A stretch of DNA of 64,000 bases from Lineus longissimus (lineage: Eukaryota > Nemertea > Pilidiophora > Heteronemertea > Lineidae): contig NC_088315.1 of assembly GCF_910592395.1 (NCBI RefSeq), positions 188,501-252,500 on the forward strand. Reading direction: 5' to 3'. Positions 24,780-37,719 of the stretch are shown here, in pieces. The position numbers were made by a program, and so were the translations under genes. Position 1 is the first letter of the stretch, and each line of letters starts with the position of its first letter. A model generated the notes under the pieces. It worked only from the letters and a program-made list of their open reading frames with translations. It had not been told where the DNA came from and made no database searches.

Positions 24780-27700
24780 TGCAAGAGAAACCCTGTTGGT
24801 CTACTCTAGATTCGGGCGAGGATTGATCGTGGAAACGCAGAATCAATTAAGACTTCAAATGAAACCATTACTCCTGACTACTACTGACAAAAAGTCACAC
24901 TTTCATCAAAGCTCGTGCACCAAAGAGAGGACTCAACACAAAACCAATGTATTGATGTGTTCACGCTTTATTACCGATGTCAGATGAATGCATTAGCATG
25001 TGATCAGCGTTTGTAAAAGAGAGTGACAAACGTCGATGATAGCCAGGGTATAGTAACAAGCGTTCATATACACTCCGTGCACACACTCGGCACCTATTGA
25101 TTTTGTTGTAATTGCCATGGATTCCCCACATGGAACATGGAGTTGACTTGCTTCACCATAGCAGCAAGCACGGCCGAATGCTATCAAGCATCCAAGCCAA
25201 CATGGCATGATGCGAAGCCAAAAGAAGTGTTGGAGAGAGCTGTCCCGGTACCGTAACTCAAACTTCTATTCTTCATCTGGACAGGGCTTGATCAACCGGG
25301 ACATTCAAATCCCTCTCCCTCCATTGTCCTTACCGGTATATAGTCAGACTGAACAGGTCATGACATTAGTGCAGCAATAAAAAAGATGACATTTGACAAT
25401 GACAAGCAAATGTCTGTGCAGTGCGCAGCAGCTGTGTGTTGTCCCACAATAGACTTTTTCACAACTTGATAATACACTGCTTGAGTTAGATACTAAGTAG
25501 CATAGACCATCACAGTGGATCTGTTGATGGGAAGTAATGCTCTATTGAACCTCATGCTAACACTGAAATCAACAGAGTAGTGAAACTTCTCATTTAGGTT
25601 GCAAATGGAGCAAGCTTTGCTTGGCAATAATCACATTGGTGGCAGTGGTCTCTCGGGGGGAGGGTATTGTCCCTGTATAGATTAATACAGAGCATATCCA
25701 GTTTGTTGCCAAGGACAGCTGTATTACTTGCTCTGTAAAAGCCATTAAGAAGAAGTCTTAGAGATTAGTCCTGGAACATATCCACCCCTGTACTGTACAT
25801 GTTAACATATCGACCACTCCACATCTAGGATGGGTATCACTCAAGATCAACAGCTCCCCATAGCAGTAATATAAAACATGCTATCACAACTACAAATAGA
25901 TTGAATGTCGTGCAGGACCCTGAAATCTATTTCTGATTGATATCGGAAATATGCTTGTTGAAGATGAGTAGTGACCATCCCATGCCCTGATACAGGTGTC
26001 TAGACATCCCAAATCACACCTCCAATTAAACTACCATCCTCATGTCTTTCTATTGTATTTCTCGACTAATTCCGCCCACAAGAACACCTGGTCATGTGGC
26101 CGTATTATGACCAATCAATTTGAAGATTGATGTTGATGTTTCATGGGCAGAGCATTATCATGTCAAGGTATGCGGACTCAATTCACGCACACATTACGTC
26201 CATAAGCTCTCGAACAAATCTCACCAATAACATCCCGCTCATCTTACGGTGAGATATTCAAAACCAACCTCTTCTGACTATTCTCATGGCTTACCCCAAC
26301 ACTCATACTGACCAGCAAACCCATGACTGGTAGACTGTAGTTTGTTCCATGTCAGAACAATAGGCTTACACTACAGGCAATCACCAGTTGGTTATCCAAG
26401 CCAATAGTTTTACAAGAGAACATTGTGTGCAAAATAGTGTGTAATAAGGCAAAGGCCAATCACAGCACAACTGACTGAATCATTTCTTTGTGAATAACAA
26501 GAATACATGTTTGACTGAATTATACCATCAGCAAGAAGCCAACTAGCCAAATAAACAGACTGGCCAAGTTAAATGTCAAATGGCTGATCACAGCCAGCTA
26601 CTTATAAACAATAGTGTCAATCAAACGACTAAATGTTTCACCCAATTACATGTAAGTGTCCAAAAAATATCATCATCATCTCATTGCTCAGAATGGGGCA
26701 GTTCTCTTTCAATTGACCTCAATGAGTACTGACCTCCATCCCAGCTCACAGAGGAACAGAGGGACAAGGCCATTTTGGTGATTTGGCCATAGTGCACCCA
26801 TCCTCTATGACCATATTCACCCCATATCAGCAATGGCTGTGGACTGATTTGAGCATTTCATAACAGGATTCGAGTCCAAGCTACGGTATGCTTGCACACC
26901 ATGGCCAGTTGGCCAGACCCTTCTGTCCGACTCCCTCAATCACCATTTCAAGTGAAGGTTAATCAGTGCCATCCCACAACAACTGAATAAATCAAGTCAC
27001 AATGCTAAATAGAGTGATTCACAAACTCACAAACAAAACACCTCTGTTCACCGCCAGATTGAATCAGTACCACCTAATACATGCGGGTTAAATCTCACTC
27101 CACGCTGTCAGTAAATAGAATTTACAAGCGTGGAAGCCGCCAGTAAACTGAGTTTGCCGTTAGTAACCTGGAAGATGAGCTGAGGTATAGTCTGTATGCG
27201 AGCGATGTTCCGCGCTGATTTCCCTACGGTCCCAGCGTGTTAGACAAATTTCAGCGCCATTTCCACCACTCAGTGGTGGTGAATTAGCACACAGTTTCAG
27301 TAGAGTGTTGTCTCGTGTCTCATCGGCAGTTGGAGGTTTGGTGGGAAGGTTGCAGTATCGCCTGTTCAAGGTGGCACCCATCCTGCTCAAGAATGGCTTT
27401 CCAAAATGACTCCAGCCGAAATGTTAAAACCTGCATGATTGGAGCTATAATCCCTGCTAACAACCCCTACCTCTCCTGCTCAGCTGCTGATAACGCCAAC
27501 ATCCTCATTATAAGAACCCAGCGCAAACACTGCTATATTTGCATGAATTTGTGAGCACAGCTATTTATAGAGTATATGTGCTGAATCGAGCTATTGGTTC
27601 ATAGCGAGTATCTCTCCTGTGTGACAAGCATAGCCATTGATTCCATGGTGGAATGAGGAGTAAACATAAGCCGTCAGCTTCACATCTTGACTTCTCTTGC

Positions 27701-30700
27701 ATTTATAATATACTCTATAGAAGATGATCGCCATATGATGAGGAGAGCAACGACGAGTTCACTGACATCGGTTCGTTTCTCCGAATATGTCGGCCAGTTT
27801 ACACCCTGATCTGAACACTGCCCTGTCTACCTTGTGCCAAGTAGAGCTGGAATCACTGACTGCCAAATCACACACTCACACTGCACTAGCACCCAATCAG
27901 AATGCCCAAATGCATGAAGCTCTGATCCACCATATGCAATGTACAGTGAGCTTGTGTATAAACATCAGAATATCATGCTACGCAAATGCTGCCCTTGACA
28001 ATGAAAGTTGTTATTTTGGTTACTTTGGATCAGTACTGTATCATCAAATTATATCTTTAAATCAGATGCGATGTTTCGCTGATTGACATGAAATCTGATA
28101 GGCAGAAATGAATTCCCGCAGGCTGACAACGGCATGGAGTCGATGCTAGAATATCAACTGAATAAGTTCATCATCGTGAAATCAATAGATATCACTGCAT
28201 GGAGATTTGCACATTATCACTGCATGGAGATTTTCACATTACAACTTGTTACTTACTACAGATGAAACTGACATGGTAGGAAGACTTTTCATAACACAAG
28301 CAAAATCAAATCTTTGTGATAAATTTGTTTGGTCCAGAAACGCCCCATGCTAAAAAGTGATGCTAAACTGTGGTTTACACACAGATGTGAATGCATCGTG
28401 TCATGTAACTACACAGTAAACAATCTCCATGTCAAGCAAGCTGGAGATTTCCACCTTAATCTTTCTGACTCTGTCACATGCATTTGAACGCAGGGCATAA
28501 TGATTCTGGCTGCCAAGGGTTAATGCAACCAAAGGACCTATAAACATGTTAGATCATTCCCTCACATAATAATCATCGCTTTCGATGGGGCATGTAACAA
28601 CAGACTGGTATTACGAGCATGGAATACAGACAATCAGGTTCATGATGATGGTCGTACCATCCCTTAATAGTCATACTACTGCTCATCAGCAGTTTGGGTG
28701 GTGAAATTGTGGTAGGAGTTGTCCCCCACTGGCTTTCTTCATGAGTGGTTGAAGAACCTAATGATTTGATGCCATAACATGCAACATTCAAAGCTGGAAG
28801 TCTTCCTATCAAAATGCACTATACCAAATGTACAACTGTAGTATAGACAGAACCTAATCACAAGTGTTTTATCAAAGTCTCTTTGGCACAGCGCTGAATT
28901 ATGCAGCTACATTAATTGTAATCAATAGCTTGCTGCTAATCCACTTCAATTCTCTACTGGATAGATGGCGTTAGTAGCACCATGATTGATTTTCACGTTT
29001 CATAAAGGCTCCCATAGATCGACAGTGTCCCAATCAAATAAAATGATGTCCCCTTCAATGGCGTCGATTTGATGGTTTTCATTCGAACAGCATGTGCGAG
29101 AGCCATGTCCATTTCAGCCAATCATTTAATGGCTCCACGGCGCTGATGTGAATGAATGAATGATGCTATGCACTATGCATCGTTACAATGGACATGATGA
29201 CTGGTGGATGAGACATTCGTTCTTGTAAACATTCATCCAGTGTCCACAGCTATGGGGCACCATTTCACTCATTGTATTAACCCTTTAGGGATGACAGTTC
29301 ATACCAGGACACCAGGACAGTCAGCCTAGCTGTGGATCTCCTCATTCTGACCACGATGGTACCAGTGCTACAGGAAAGCCGCCATTGTTATTATTTATCA
29401 GGATGGGATGTTAACTGATCTAATATCCCACAAACTCATTTTTAAAATTAGATAACAGACAACCATATTCGCCACAGAGGCAGACACAAACTGATGAATC
29501 TCTCATGAAAAAACACCAAATGTGCGGGAGAACAATTGCGGTAGCTGGCAAGCAATTAACTCTAACAGTTATTACGAGCCTGCACAACACTGCAATACCT
29601 CAATGTATGCGGGGCTGCAATTGAAGCAAAGTGAGTTAAATCAATTTTGTCTGGTTTTTGTGGGAGTCGTCGCACTCACATTAAGACTATACACTCTGTG
29701 CCTACTTTGTCACACTGGCTCCCACATTGGCAAGAAACGTTTCGCATGTTTTATCACAAAAATGTGCGTGTTAAAATGGGATGAAGCAGTAACCATAGTA
29801 ACATGGGTATATGATGAGCATTTGATGGAGCTATGCATGGCTCAGTGCCAAAACCTCCACTGCCTATATGCTGAGACAGTAGCACACATACACATGTATA
29901 ATAATACTTATTGATACTCTGATCTATATGTGTTCTTCCAGCAAAGCTAACACCTCACTAACATGTTATGGCATGCAAGCATTTTGGCCACCATAATTAA
30001 TTCAATATGTATTGACCATGAGATATGATCTGCCATTCTTAAAGGTAGATCAACCAGTTATTGTTTCAGTGCAAACTAATCACTCATAATGTCCACCATA
30101 GAGAGCACTATTTTGAGAACTCAGAGAAAACCTAAGCTTTATGATGATGAGATCAATGAAGGACTCATGGTCCCATCAAAACAAGCAGCTTGAGAAGTTG
30201 AGTAGGCCAAGCTTACTCCAGTGGCTGCTTATACCTGCTTCTTGTCTGCATTGCACTATGCGCAGTTGAATAGTTACTCAGGTTCCTTGGGAGCAACTTA
30301 AGCTAATGACAACAATGACCAGTCCTACCCCAGCCCTGGGATAACTGCAATCAGAAAGACAGTCTTTTCAGATACCGCCTAATCCATCAATGCCACGACA
30401 GGCATGCAAGCCAAGCCGACACAAGCTGCTAGATTATTATGGGTTCTGGCAGCCAATCTACCGACAAAGGAATGTGAGCTCAGCAGTAATAGCATAGTCC
30501 AAGGTCTTTATTCACTCTTTTGAGTCAGCAGCTCTTGTGCATGCCACTAGTTGAAGTTAAGGGCAACAATCATTCAGAGCCAAGCTAGCCAGAATGAGCA
30601 GGGATGCACCCCGAGAAAGGTGCATTCTATACACACAGATAGGCCTATTGGGACAACCCAATTTTCAATTGGTGTTTTGGTGGTATGCAACCATAATAAG

Positions 30701-31190
30701 CAGAACAAAGAAACAAGAATGGTATGCACTTCTAAAGAGAGCAGCTAGTTGACTTCCATTATCATAACTAGTGATAAGTGTGTGAGTGTATTAGTGTGCC
30801 TTTCTTCATATAAAGGAAGCAGCTATACAGTGTATGTATGTGTGTATGGTGTATGTCATATGCATGTATGGGGTATGGTTGAGTAATTGATCTGGCGTTG
30901 GTCCTCATGTCCTATTCAGTAAGATGTGAGTGGTATGAACAAGCAGTGGCCAGCGTTCACAGAATATCTGGGCGAGAGAGATCTTTAGGAGAGATTTCGG
31001 TGAAGTTTCACACTGCTTAGCTCCTCAGGGACTGGACTGTAATGGGGGAAGAGATAAGATTAATTGAGACATATAGTTTTTGTTACGGTTAAGACTACCC
31101 GAGCCACCAGGGCCACAAGCCTTTGCGAGATTGATTTGCAGTTGAAAAGACAAAGTGGTCTGTGTGGTCTTTGGAGTTCGTCACAACACC
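24780..31190. other. About 6.4 kb with no recognised gene
   Basis: No coding family, RNA gene or transposon protein recognised. A 27-bp direct repeat (core ATCACTGCATGGAGATTT) occurs twice near 28192 and 28219. An open 130-codon stretch at 29522-29914 has no protein-family features. Confidence 0.45.
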
Positions 31191-31194
31191 TGTA

Positions 31195-31262
31195 TATTGG
31201 AATGCTAGTCGAGTGTTGGACTTCAAAGCAAGAGGTCATGGATTTGAATCCAATCCAAGTCC
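31195..31262 (+). repeat. Degenerate tRNA-derived SINE-like remnant
   Basis: The stretch GGACTTCAAAGCAAGAGGTC followed by ATGGATTTGAATCC looks like the anticodon-arm-to-T-arm half of a tRNA-derived SINE head, with an eroded B box. No intact A box or paired acceptor stem is seen, so it is not a functional tRNA. Confidence 0.4.
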
Positions 31263-31710
31263 AACATTAGATTTGATCCGTTTGTGTGATGCTCTTGAAA
31301 TTACTCCCTGACATCACCAGGAAGCAGAACTGCTAAAAGCAACGATGCCTTGCACTAGTGCAGACATTTTCTTTCCCATTTCAAATCACTTTTTGACACG
31401 CTCCATGTTTAGACCCTCGTAAGACATCCCCTGACTTCTCCATATCATGTCCATACTAGTCGTCCAACAGGAAAATCTGGCAGACTTAGCAAGATATATC
31501 TCTGGCTGAAAGATGAGCCTGACCAGCCCTTGGAAGTCAGACTCTTCAAGATGAAGTAGATCAAGTATTTTGATGTTTCCTTTGAGGAGAGACCAGCAAA
31601 GGACACCAAAGGTCAGCCAAGCCTTTCATCACTTGATGAACCTTTAGCCACAACCAATACTGCTAATCTCAGATGCATTTGTTAAGATGGTATAATGTCA
31701 GGGGCCACTA

Positions 31711-32622
31711 AGGCAGGCAGGCCCCCATGGCCTCTGCGACACTGGTTCAAGACAAGAGAGGCAGGCAGGCCCCCATGGCCTCTGCGACACTGGTTCAAGA
31801 CAAGAGAGGCAGGCATGCCCCCATGGCCTCTACGACACTGGTTCAAGACAAGAGAGGCAGGCAGGCCCCCATGGCCTCTACGACACTGGTTCAAGACAAG
31901 AGAGGCAGGCATGCCCCCATGGCCTCTGCGACACTGGTTCAAGACAAGAGAGGCAGGCAGGCCCCCATGGCCTCTACGACACTGGTTCAAGACAAGAGAG
32001 GCAGGCAGGCCCCCATGGCCTCTGCGACACTGGTTCAAGACAAGAGAGGCAGGCATGCCCCCATGGCCTCTACGACACTGGTTCAAGACAAGAGAGGCAG
32101 GCAGGCCCCCATGGCCTCTACGACACTGGTTCAAGACAAGAGAGGCAGGCATGCCCCCATGGCCTCTACGACACTGGTTCAAGACAAGAGAGGCAGGCAG
32201 GCCCCCATGGCCTCTACGACACTGGTTCAAGACAAGAGAGGCAGGCAGGCCCCCATGGCCTCTACGACACTGGTTCAAGACAAGAGAGGCAGGCATGCCC
32301 CCATGGCCTCTGCGACACTGGTTCAAGACAAGAGAGGCAGGCAGGCCCCCATGGCCTCTGCGACACTGGTTCAAGACAAGAGAGGCAGGCAGGCCCCCAT
32401 GGCCTCTGCGACACTGGTTCAAGACAAGAGAGGCAGGCAGGCCCCCATGGCCTCTACGACACTGGTTCAATACAAGAGAGGCAGGCAGGCCCCCATGGGC
32501 TCTGCGACACTGGTTCAAGACAAGAGAGGCAGGCAGGCCCCCATGGCCTCTGCGACACTGGTTCAAGACAAGAGAGGCAGGCAGGCCCCCATGGCCTCTA
32601 CGGCACTGGTTCAAGACAAGAG
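31711..32622. repeat. 48-bp minisatellite, 19 copies
   Basis: The unit is AGGCAGGCAGGCCCCCATGG, then CCTCT(A/G)CGACACTGGT and TCAAGACAAGAG. Copies vary at AGG/ATG and CTACG/CTGCG. Since 48 is a multiple of three, both strands hold ORFs of 310-337 codons, which are repeat artefacts. Confidence 0.95.
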
Positions 32623-32762
32623 ATTCTTACCTGTCGTGTATGTTGTGGCGACAGTATCAGCATGGCTATTCTCCGACCTTCTCGAGCTTTGGTATAATCC
32701 ATTAGATTGCATAGTCGACATCCAAACCCTGATTGGCTGATATGATGCACCTAGAAGCTGAT

Positions 32763-33090
32763 GCACCACTCATGTGCTCAGCAGTTAGACCTGAAACAAC
32801 AAGTAGATTTGATGATAGACTTAATACAAGGCAAGAGAAGGGTTGCACCACTCATGTGCTCAGCAGTTAGACCTGAAACAACAAGTAGACTTGATGATAG
32901 ACTTAATACAAGGCAAGAGAAGGGTTGCACCACTCATGTGCTCAGCAGTTAGACCTGAAACAACAAGTAGACTTGATGATAGACTTGATACAAGGCAAGA
33001 GAAGGGTTGCACCACTCATGTGCTCAGCAGTTAGACCTGAAACAACAAGTAGACTTGATAAAAGACTTAATACAAGGCAAGAGAAGGGAG
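32763..33090. repeat. 82-bp tandem repeat, 4 copies
   Basis: Copies begin at 32763, 32845, 32927 and 33009 with GCACCACTCATGTGCTCAGC and end in CAAGGCAAGAGAAGG. They are almost identical. The array lies about 140 bp beyond the 48-bp array. Confidence 0.95.
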
Positions 33091-33099
33091 AATACTAGC

Positions 33100-34490
33100 A
33101 TGTGGTCAACACTTGTGACAGTTGACTTGCTAAGTGATGCAGCATGAGTACACCAGAATCACACCTGAATGGACAAGACCAAAGACTTCATTTGGGCCTA
33201 CTATGACAGCTCTATAAGAAACGTCAGCATTCTTCTCACTTTACAACTTTCTCCCCATGTACATCAACGCATTACATAATGTACAGGGGGCAAACTGGTG
33301 AAGTGGAAGGTTCTTGCCTTTTGGTCTCCTCGAGGATTTCTTGCTCCCTCTTCTGCCTGAACCCTTTCACAATGCTTTGCCCCCTTACTGACACTTGATT
33401 CAGTGGCCTGTGGTCTGACCACACTGAAGTTTTGACCAACATTATGAACTTCATTCTGATCCTTCACGCCTCTACTCTACACCCAGAACGAAACAGAGAA
33501 AGGCGGCCAGTAAGGATCTCGATCAATGTCACTGAGCCAAAGGACTTGTATACCGATAACAGCTGTGAGACTACTTGAAACCCCTTGACCACATTCACTA
33601 ACAATCGACACAGCTCTGATCACAATATGTGAGTAGCGGAAACATTCAAATCAACAAGCACGGCACACCTTGCTCCATGGTTGCCAGATTGGGTCAGGCA
33701 ATCAATGCCAATGGTTCTGGATGTCGGCCAAGGATTCAACTTGGGTCTCAAGGGCTGGATAATGTCTTGGATAATTCTCCAAAAGCAGCTCCAATGTGTC
33801 GTGTAACGCCCCCTGCATCGTCTTATCTACTGTCAACCAAACGAAGACAGCGCATGCACACAACAAAAACACCAATCCATCTCACAAATTTGTTAATAAC
33901 TCGTGGCACGTTTAATGGTCTCATCCTCCATGCTGAGACAATTAATCACTTTTATTAACAAAGTAATTGGATAAACGGTTGCCAAGAGTCCAACCCAATC
34001 AACAGACTCAAAAAACCCTCATCCAACAAGTTCTACAAATACTCCTATGAAATCAACAAATTCTCCAATTTCTGGCTGGGCATCATTGTGTGAAAATCTC
34101 GGGATTTCCAAATGTATTTAACTCTCAGAACGTCAGTAGAAAAATCTCTCAAGAAGATGGATAATTAAATGCAATCGATCAAGACGTGAGATTCCTGTCA
34201 CAATATCAACACCCACTTCATTATACTAAGACAGCTGCTCTAGAGTGTGGTGCTACCAGTTGTATTGATGGTGTGACGAGTGGAAGTGGTATCGAGATGG
34301 TACAATGCAGCAGTGTGGACTGGAAGAGAGAATATTGTCACGATATCATCACCTACTTAATTCTGTCAAGACAGCGGCCCTGAAGGGGGTACGAGGATGT
34401 TCAATTGGGGTAGAGGAGGTTCTAATGGTGGTCATAATGGAAACTGGCAGTACTGGTAACTCTGACCGAGGAAAAACACCAAGGTACCAC
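33100..34490. other. Intergenic DNA, no recognised gene
   Basis: A minus-strand open stretch at 33264-33467 is polar, but I cannot place it in a family and no clear splice borders were found. No other structure seen. Confidence 0.4.
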
Positions 34491-34492
34491 TG

Positions 34493-34560
34493 AGGTTTGA
34501 ACCCCACACCTTCAGCTTACAAGGCGAATACGTACCATTTGAGCTAGGGAAAATAGCCCC
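34493..34560 (-). repeat. tRNA-Thr-like SINE head with A and B boxes
   Basis: On the minus strand, GGGGCTATTTTCCC is followed by TAGCTCAAATGG (A-box fit), CCTTGTAAGC (UGU-type anticodon region) and GGTTCAAACC (B-box fit). The 3' half of the acceptor stem does not pair with the 5' half, so a SINE head or tRNA pseudogene is more likely than a working tRNA. It ends about 75 bp from the 42-bp minisatellite. Confidence 0.5.
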
Positions 34561-34634
34561 AGCCTGGCAAATAGAAATCATGGAAACACTAGTACAACGG
34601 CCTGGAGCGACACTAGTGCTATTGTGCTTGGTAC

Positions 34635-35726
34635 TGGTCAAGTACAATTGGTAGTTAGGAGGCTCTGTCACTGTTCTGGTCAAGTACAATTGGTAGTTTG
34701 GAGGCTCTGTCACTGTACTGGTCAAGTACAATTGGTAGTTTGGAGGCTCTGTCACTGTACTGGTCAAGTACAATTGGTAGTTTGGAGGCTCTGTCACTGT
34801 ACTGGTCAAGTACAATTGGTAGTTTGGAGGCTCTGTCACTGTTCTGGTCAAGTACAATTGGTAGTTTGGAGGCTCTGTCACTGTTCTGGTCAAGTACAAT
34901 TGGTAGTTTGGAGGCTCTGTCACTGTACTGGTCAAGTACAATTGGTAGTTTGGAGGCTCTGTCACTGTACTGGTCAAGTACAATTGGTAGTTTGGAGGCT
35001 CTGTCACTGTACTGGTCAAGTACAATTGGTAGTTTGGAGGCTCTGTCACTGTACTGGTCAAGTACAATTGGTAGTTTGGAGGCTCTGTCACTGTACTGGT
35101 CAAGTACAATTGGTAGTTTGGAGGCTCTGTCACTGTTCTGGTCAAGTACAATTGGTAGTTTGGAGGCTCTGTCACTGTTCTGGTCAAGTACAATTGGTAG
35201 TTTGGAGGCTCTGTCACTGTTCTGGTCAAGTACAATTGCTAGTTTGGAGGCTCTGTCACTGTACTGGTCAAGTACAATTGGTAGTTTGGAGGCTCTGTCA
35301 CTGTACTGGTCAAGTACAATTGGTAGTTTGGAGGCTCTGTCACTGTACTGGTCAAGTACAATTGGTAGTTTGGAGGCTCTGTCACTGTACTGGTCAAGTA
35401 CAATTGGTAGTTTGGAGGCTCTGTCACTGTTCTGGTCAAGTACAATTGGTAGTTTGGAGGCTCTGTCACTGTTCTGGTCAAGTACAATTGGTAGTTTGGA
35501 GGCTCTGTCACTGTTCTGGTCAAGTACAATTGCTAGTTTGGAGGCTCTGTCACTGTACTGGTCAAGTACAATTGGTAGTTTGGAGGCTCTGTCACTGTAC
35601 TGGTCAAGTACAATTGGTAGTTTGGAGGCTCTGTCACTGTACTGGTCAAGTACAATTGGTAGTTTGGAGGCTCTGTCACTGTTCTGGTCAAGTACAATTG
35701 GTAGTTTGGAGGCTCTGTCACTGTTG
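34635..35726. repeat. 42-bp minisatellite, about 26 copies, with a 7-unit higher-order repeat
   Basis: The unit is TGGTCAAGTACAATTGGTAG, then TTTGGAGGCTCTGTCACTGT(A/T)C. Sites vary between GTAC and GTTC, and a rare TGCTAG variant occurs at about 35237 and 35531, exactly 294 bp (7 units) apart. Frames on both strands stay open, so the 267-383-codon ORFs are artefacts. Confidence 0.95.
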
Positions 35727-36394
35727 ATGGTACACCAATCATATTACTGGAAGCTGGTACAGACACAGCTGAAATGGCACTATGGCCGTCAGGTTGCCCG
35801 ACAAATGGACCTTTCAAGGTCACCCAATCAGCCTTCTTCTAATTCCTGACCTCCATCAGTAAGATCCTGATAATCACCCATACATCATCGCCAGTACGTC
35901 AGGGATGTCACACAGTGCATCAGCAGCGTATTTCAGACAATTTATGAGCAACAGCATTGGTACATTTAGTGTTGGTTCCAGTGAAAGTCCAGGTGATGGT
36001 TGCCATTGGTTTCACCCTGCTTGGCTGCCTGCACGGTACATCAATCTACATGTCCATATAGAGAGTGCACATGTGTCGACGGCAAGCTCATGATGGAGGG
36101 GAAATCATCAATAATGGACTGCCAGGATGTAACAAGCCAACAATAAAACCACCACTGTCAATATTCCAGTAATAGTCGGTGGGTTTATAGTATGCATCAT
36201 ATCTGGCTGAACATTGCTGTTATGGCTGATGGGCAGGCAGTGGCAATGAAAACAGACAATTACACCTTTATGCTCTGGCAAGTGACGGAGATGAGGGTTT
36301 TACCAGTAGGAGAGACCCTACCCCACAGGGAATACTTTAAAATGTATTGGTAATGCATAGGCATTGAAATATTTCAAGTTTCTGTTCAGGAAGT

Positions 36395-36540
36395 ACAGTT
36401 GAACCCTGGTAACACAACCACTCATGGGACCGAGGTTGAATGGTCGTGTTACTTGGGCGGTCACGTTAGTGAAGTTGAAAATCCGGGGACAAAATGCATG
36501 ATTAAGAGTTGAATTTGTTCATACCGGGGTAAGTTCAAAA
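36395..36540. repeat. Dispersed repeat fragment (MITE-like end)
   Basis: ACAGTTGAACCCTGGTAACA begins a segment that shares its first 20 bases with the repeats at 40369 and 40477. A partly complementary GGTCGTGTTAC follows within 60 bp. This looks like the terminal part of a non-autonomous element. Confidence 0.4.
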
Positions 36541-37005
36541 TGTTGATAAATTTCCAAAGCCGAAAAAAAAATGTTTGGGACTGATGAATGAGCATGACAG
36601 ACGAGCAGTGAGTGGTCAGTCTAATGACCAATCAAACTTATCCTTTGATTACAGGCATATCCTCACATGATATTCTAATTAACAATCATAACTAATAAAT
36701 TAACATGCTCAATCACAGATGAGCTATCGACCGACACGAACCTTCCGGGATCGAATAGCGTGGCATGGTTCCACTGATTCATTAATTAAACATCGGTCCA
36801 TTCATCCTTGATCTATTTGTGTGTGGACAATGACTTGCTTGGTTGAATATGATTACTCTTATCTCTCATTCCCCTTCATTAAACATGAAGAAGCTAAAGA
36901 CCCAACTGAATCAATTCAACATTTCTTTCAACCAAAAAATGTTACTTTACAATTGCAAAGCCTGTAACCGTATAGAGAATCAAATCTTGCAAAGAGTAGA
37001 GAAGC

Positions 37006-37709
37006 AGCTTCCCCTTCACGAAGAGTCCAACTGGGGTGCACAGTCAGACACAGTGAGAGGAGTGAGAGCAGCTTCCCCTTCACGAAGAGTCCAACTGGGG
37101 TGCACAGTCAGACACAGGGAGAGGAGTGAGAGCAGCTTCCCCTTCACGAAGAGTCCAACTGGGGTGCACAGTCAGACACAGGGAGAGGAGTGAGAGCAGC
37201 TTCCCCTTCACGAAGAGTCCAACTGGGGTGCACAGTCAGACACAGGGAGAGGAGTGAGAGCAGCTTCCCCTTCACGAAGAGTCCAACTGGGGTGCACAGT
37301 CAGACACAGGGAGAGGAGTGAGAGCAGCTTCCCCTTCACGAAGAGTCCAACTGGGGTGCACAGTCAGACACAGGGAGAGGAGTGAGAGCAGCTTCCCCTT
37401 CACGAAGAGTCCAACTGGGGTGCACAGTCAGACACAGGGAGAGGAGTGAGAGCAGCTTCCCCTTCACGCAGAGTCCAACTGGGGTGCACAGTCAGACACA
37501 GGGAGAGGAGTGAGAGCAGCTTCCCCTTCACGAAGAGTCCAACTGGGGTGCACAGTCAGACACAGGGAGAGGAGTGAGAGCAGCTTCCCCTTCACGAAGA
37601 GTCCAACTGGGGTGCACAGTCAGACACAGGGAGAGGAGTGAGAGCAGCTTCCCTTCACGAAGAGTCCAACTGGGGTGCACAGTCAGACACAGGGAGAGGA
37701 GTGAGAGAA
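37006..37709. repeat. 64-bp minisatellite, 11 copies
   Basis: The unit begins AGCTTCCCCTTCACGAAGAG and ends ACAGGGAGAGGAGTGAGAGC. Copies are nearly identical, with single changes (ACAGTGAG in the first, CACGCAG in one) and a 1-bp deletion near 37650. Confidence 0.95.
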
Positions 37710-37719
37710 CGGCGCGGAA

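Noticed and set aside
31682-32740. ORFs of 310-337 codons on both strands
   Set aside because: Produced by the 48-bp array, whose unit is a multiple of three; both strands are open for the same reason.
34432-35849. ORFs of 267-383 codons on both strands
   Set aside because: Produced by the 42-bp array. No start context, splice borders or family resemblance.
31711-37709. A CRISPR-like array
   Set aside because: The repeats are head-to-tail without unique spacers, and the DNA is clearly animal; these are minisatellites.
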